DNA from: an uncultured Ruminococcus sp.
GTDB lineage: Bacteria; Bacillota; Clostridia; Oscillospirales; Acutalibacteraceae
Direction of reading: 5' to 3'
Assembly (NCBI GenBank): GCA_902772795.1
Contig: CACYBZ010000110.1
Location: 1-7,279 of the forward strand
DNA length: 7,279 nt
Below are positions 6,260 to 7,279 of this stretch, one piece after another. Both the position numbers and the translations under genes were made by a program. Each line of letters opens with the position of its first letter. Within the stretch, counting starts at the first letter, position 1. The notes under the pieces were generated by a model, which was given only the letters and a program-made list of their open reading frames with translations, searched no databases and was not told where the DNA came from.

Positions 6260-7279
6260 GTGAAAAAATTATTGTCATTGCTGATTCTGTCAGCGTTTCT
6301 GCTTTCAGGGTGTACGGTCAGGGAACTCAACCAGAGAATGGTTATCCTCGGCATGGGTATCGACTTCTCCGACAATAACTATACCGTCACCGCTGTCTAC
6401 ATCAACACCGAATCCGTTGACGGAAAAGAAAAATATAAGACAAAATCAGGTAAAGGAAAAACCGTCACACAGGCTGTCAACGATATCGCTACGGAAAACG
6501 GTCTGGAAGTACTGTACAGTCATATATCCTTTATCGTTCTGGGGAAAAGTGTCTGTCAGCACGGTCTGAAAGAAACTATGGAATTTTTTTCGGGATACTA
6601 TCAGTGCCGTCCCTCCGCAGACGTGCTTGTCAGCAATACCACCGCCGAAGCTGTTCTGACAGCAAAAAATATCTCTCCCGAAACCTTTACCCGTATCGCC
6701 CAAAGTCAGACTGTCACAGGACTGACAAGAACTCTGCCGTTTTATCAGTTCTATGCCGATATCCTTAATCCGTCCGTATCCGCCTGTACGTCCCTCATTA
6801 CCAGAACCAAAGACGATGAAGTCAAATCACAGGGTACGGCGGTCTTTGACAGGGATACTTTTGCCTATACCCTCGACGGTATACAGACATTGGGCTTACT
6901 GTTCATTACCGAAACATCTGACATTTCCGCCGAAGTTATTCCGCTGACTGCCCGCAACAAAACCTGTACACTCACCCACAGAACAACAAAAGTCAATGTA
7001 CAGTACAAAGACGGTATTCTGTATTGTGATGTCCATGTCAGCGGAACAGTCAACCTTTATGAATATGCTCTAGGAGAAAGTCAGCTTAAAAAGTCCGCCG
7101 AAAACAGTATGGAAACCATTATCCGTAATACGCTCGCTAAGTGCCTGCGACAGGGAAACGATATCTTTTACTTTACCCGAAAACTCCGCAGACAGGACAA
7201 ACAGACTTACTACAACATTCATGACTGGCAATCTGTACTGAAAAATACCGTCTTTACCGTCAGATGTGACATTTCTCCG
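6260..7279 (+). CDS. gerAC: Spore germination lipoprotein GerAC (3' end beyond the window)
   Basis: An open frame with no stop runs to the window edge, giving 340 residues from the GTG at 6260 (342 from the ATG at 6254). Family members are about 370-400 residues, so only the last part is missing. The N-terminus is a lipoprotein signal: MKK, a hydrophobic stretch, and the lipobox LSGC with Cys18 as the probable lipidation site. It is followed by the GerAC hallmark REL..R.VILGMGID (residues 21-35), then LYSHISFIVLGKSV, a middle domain, and the start of the C-terminal domain. GerAC-type C subunits are anchored on the outer face of the spore inner membrane and work with the A and B subunits of the germinant receptor. 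It pairs with gerAB upstream, although the two are separated by the hairpin element. No frameshift is visible in the part seen. Confidence 0.92.
   Translation, partial: MKKLLSLLILSAFLLSGCTVRELNQRMVILGMGIDFSDNNYTVTAVYINTESVDGKEKYKTKSGKGKTVTQAVNDIATENGLEVLYSHISFIVLGKSVCQHGLKETMEFFSGYYQCRPSADVLVSNTTAEAVLTAKNISPETFTRIAQSQTVTGLTRTLPFYQFYADILNPSVSACTSLITRTKDDEVKSQGTAVFDRDTFAYTLDGIQTLGLLFITETSDISAEVIPLTARNKTCTLTHRTTKVNVQYKDGILYCDVHVSGTVNLYEYALGESQLKKSAENSMETIIRNTLAKCLRQGNDIFYFTRKLRRQDKQTYYNIHDWQSVLKNTVFTVRCDISP

Overview
This window is a stretch of sporulation and germination genes, all on the + strand, from an endospore-forming, low-to-mid G+C Firmicute. The SipL-type SPOCS-LysM protein, the DUF421/DUF4363 pair and the dense arrays of short GC-capped hairpins point to the class Clostridia, most likely an Oscillospiraceae/Ruminococcus-like genome. 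The genus is inferred from gene content and cannot be proved here.

Layout: (1) Positions 1-257 hold an array of short perfect inverted repeats with no credible gene; 258-367 is the leader of the first gene. (2) A mother-cell morphogenesis pair follows: a three-SPOCS-domain plus LysM protein resembling SipL (368-1903), then SpoIVA (1914-3392), the ATPase that builds the basement layer of the spore coat. The ribosome site of spoIVA overlaps the sipL stop. A strong intrinsic terminator (3398-3435) closes this unit. (3) A second unit starts with a small membrane-anchored protein with a BofC-like C-terminal region (3505-3852). It continues with a DUF421/YetF-family membrane protein (3901-4581), a DUF4363 protein (4578-4955), GerAB (4973-6052) and GerAC (6260 to past the window end). 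Between gerAB and gerAC lies a 200-base spacer carrying a second copy of the hairpin element seen at the left edge.

Functionally, the left unit builds the coat from the mother-cell side of the outer forespore membrane (SipL LysM tail binding SpoIVA). The right unit looks like spore inner-membrane and germination machinery, which in model organisms is made in the forespore. The terminator, with a weak SigE-like site before sipL and a weak SigG-like site before the small protein, fits two units switched on in different cells, but the promoter calls are tentative. No GerAA subunit is visible; it would have to lie beyond the right edge or elsewhere.

I found no defence system, CRISPR array, mobile-element gene, rRNA or tRNA. 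The least explained structure is the four-hairpin repeat element present twice, with pair-preserving changes between the copies.
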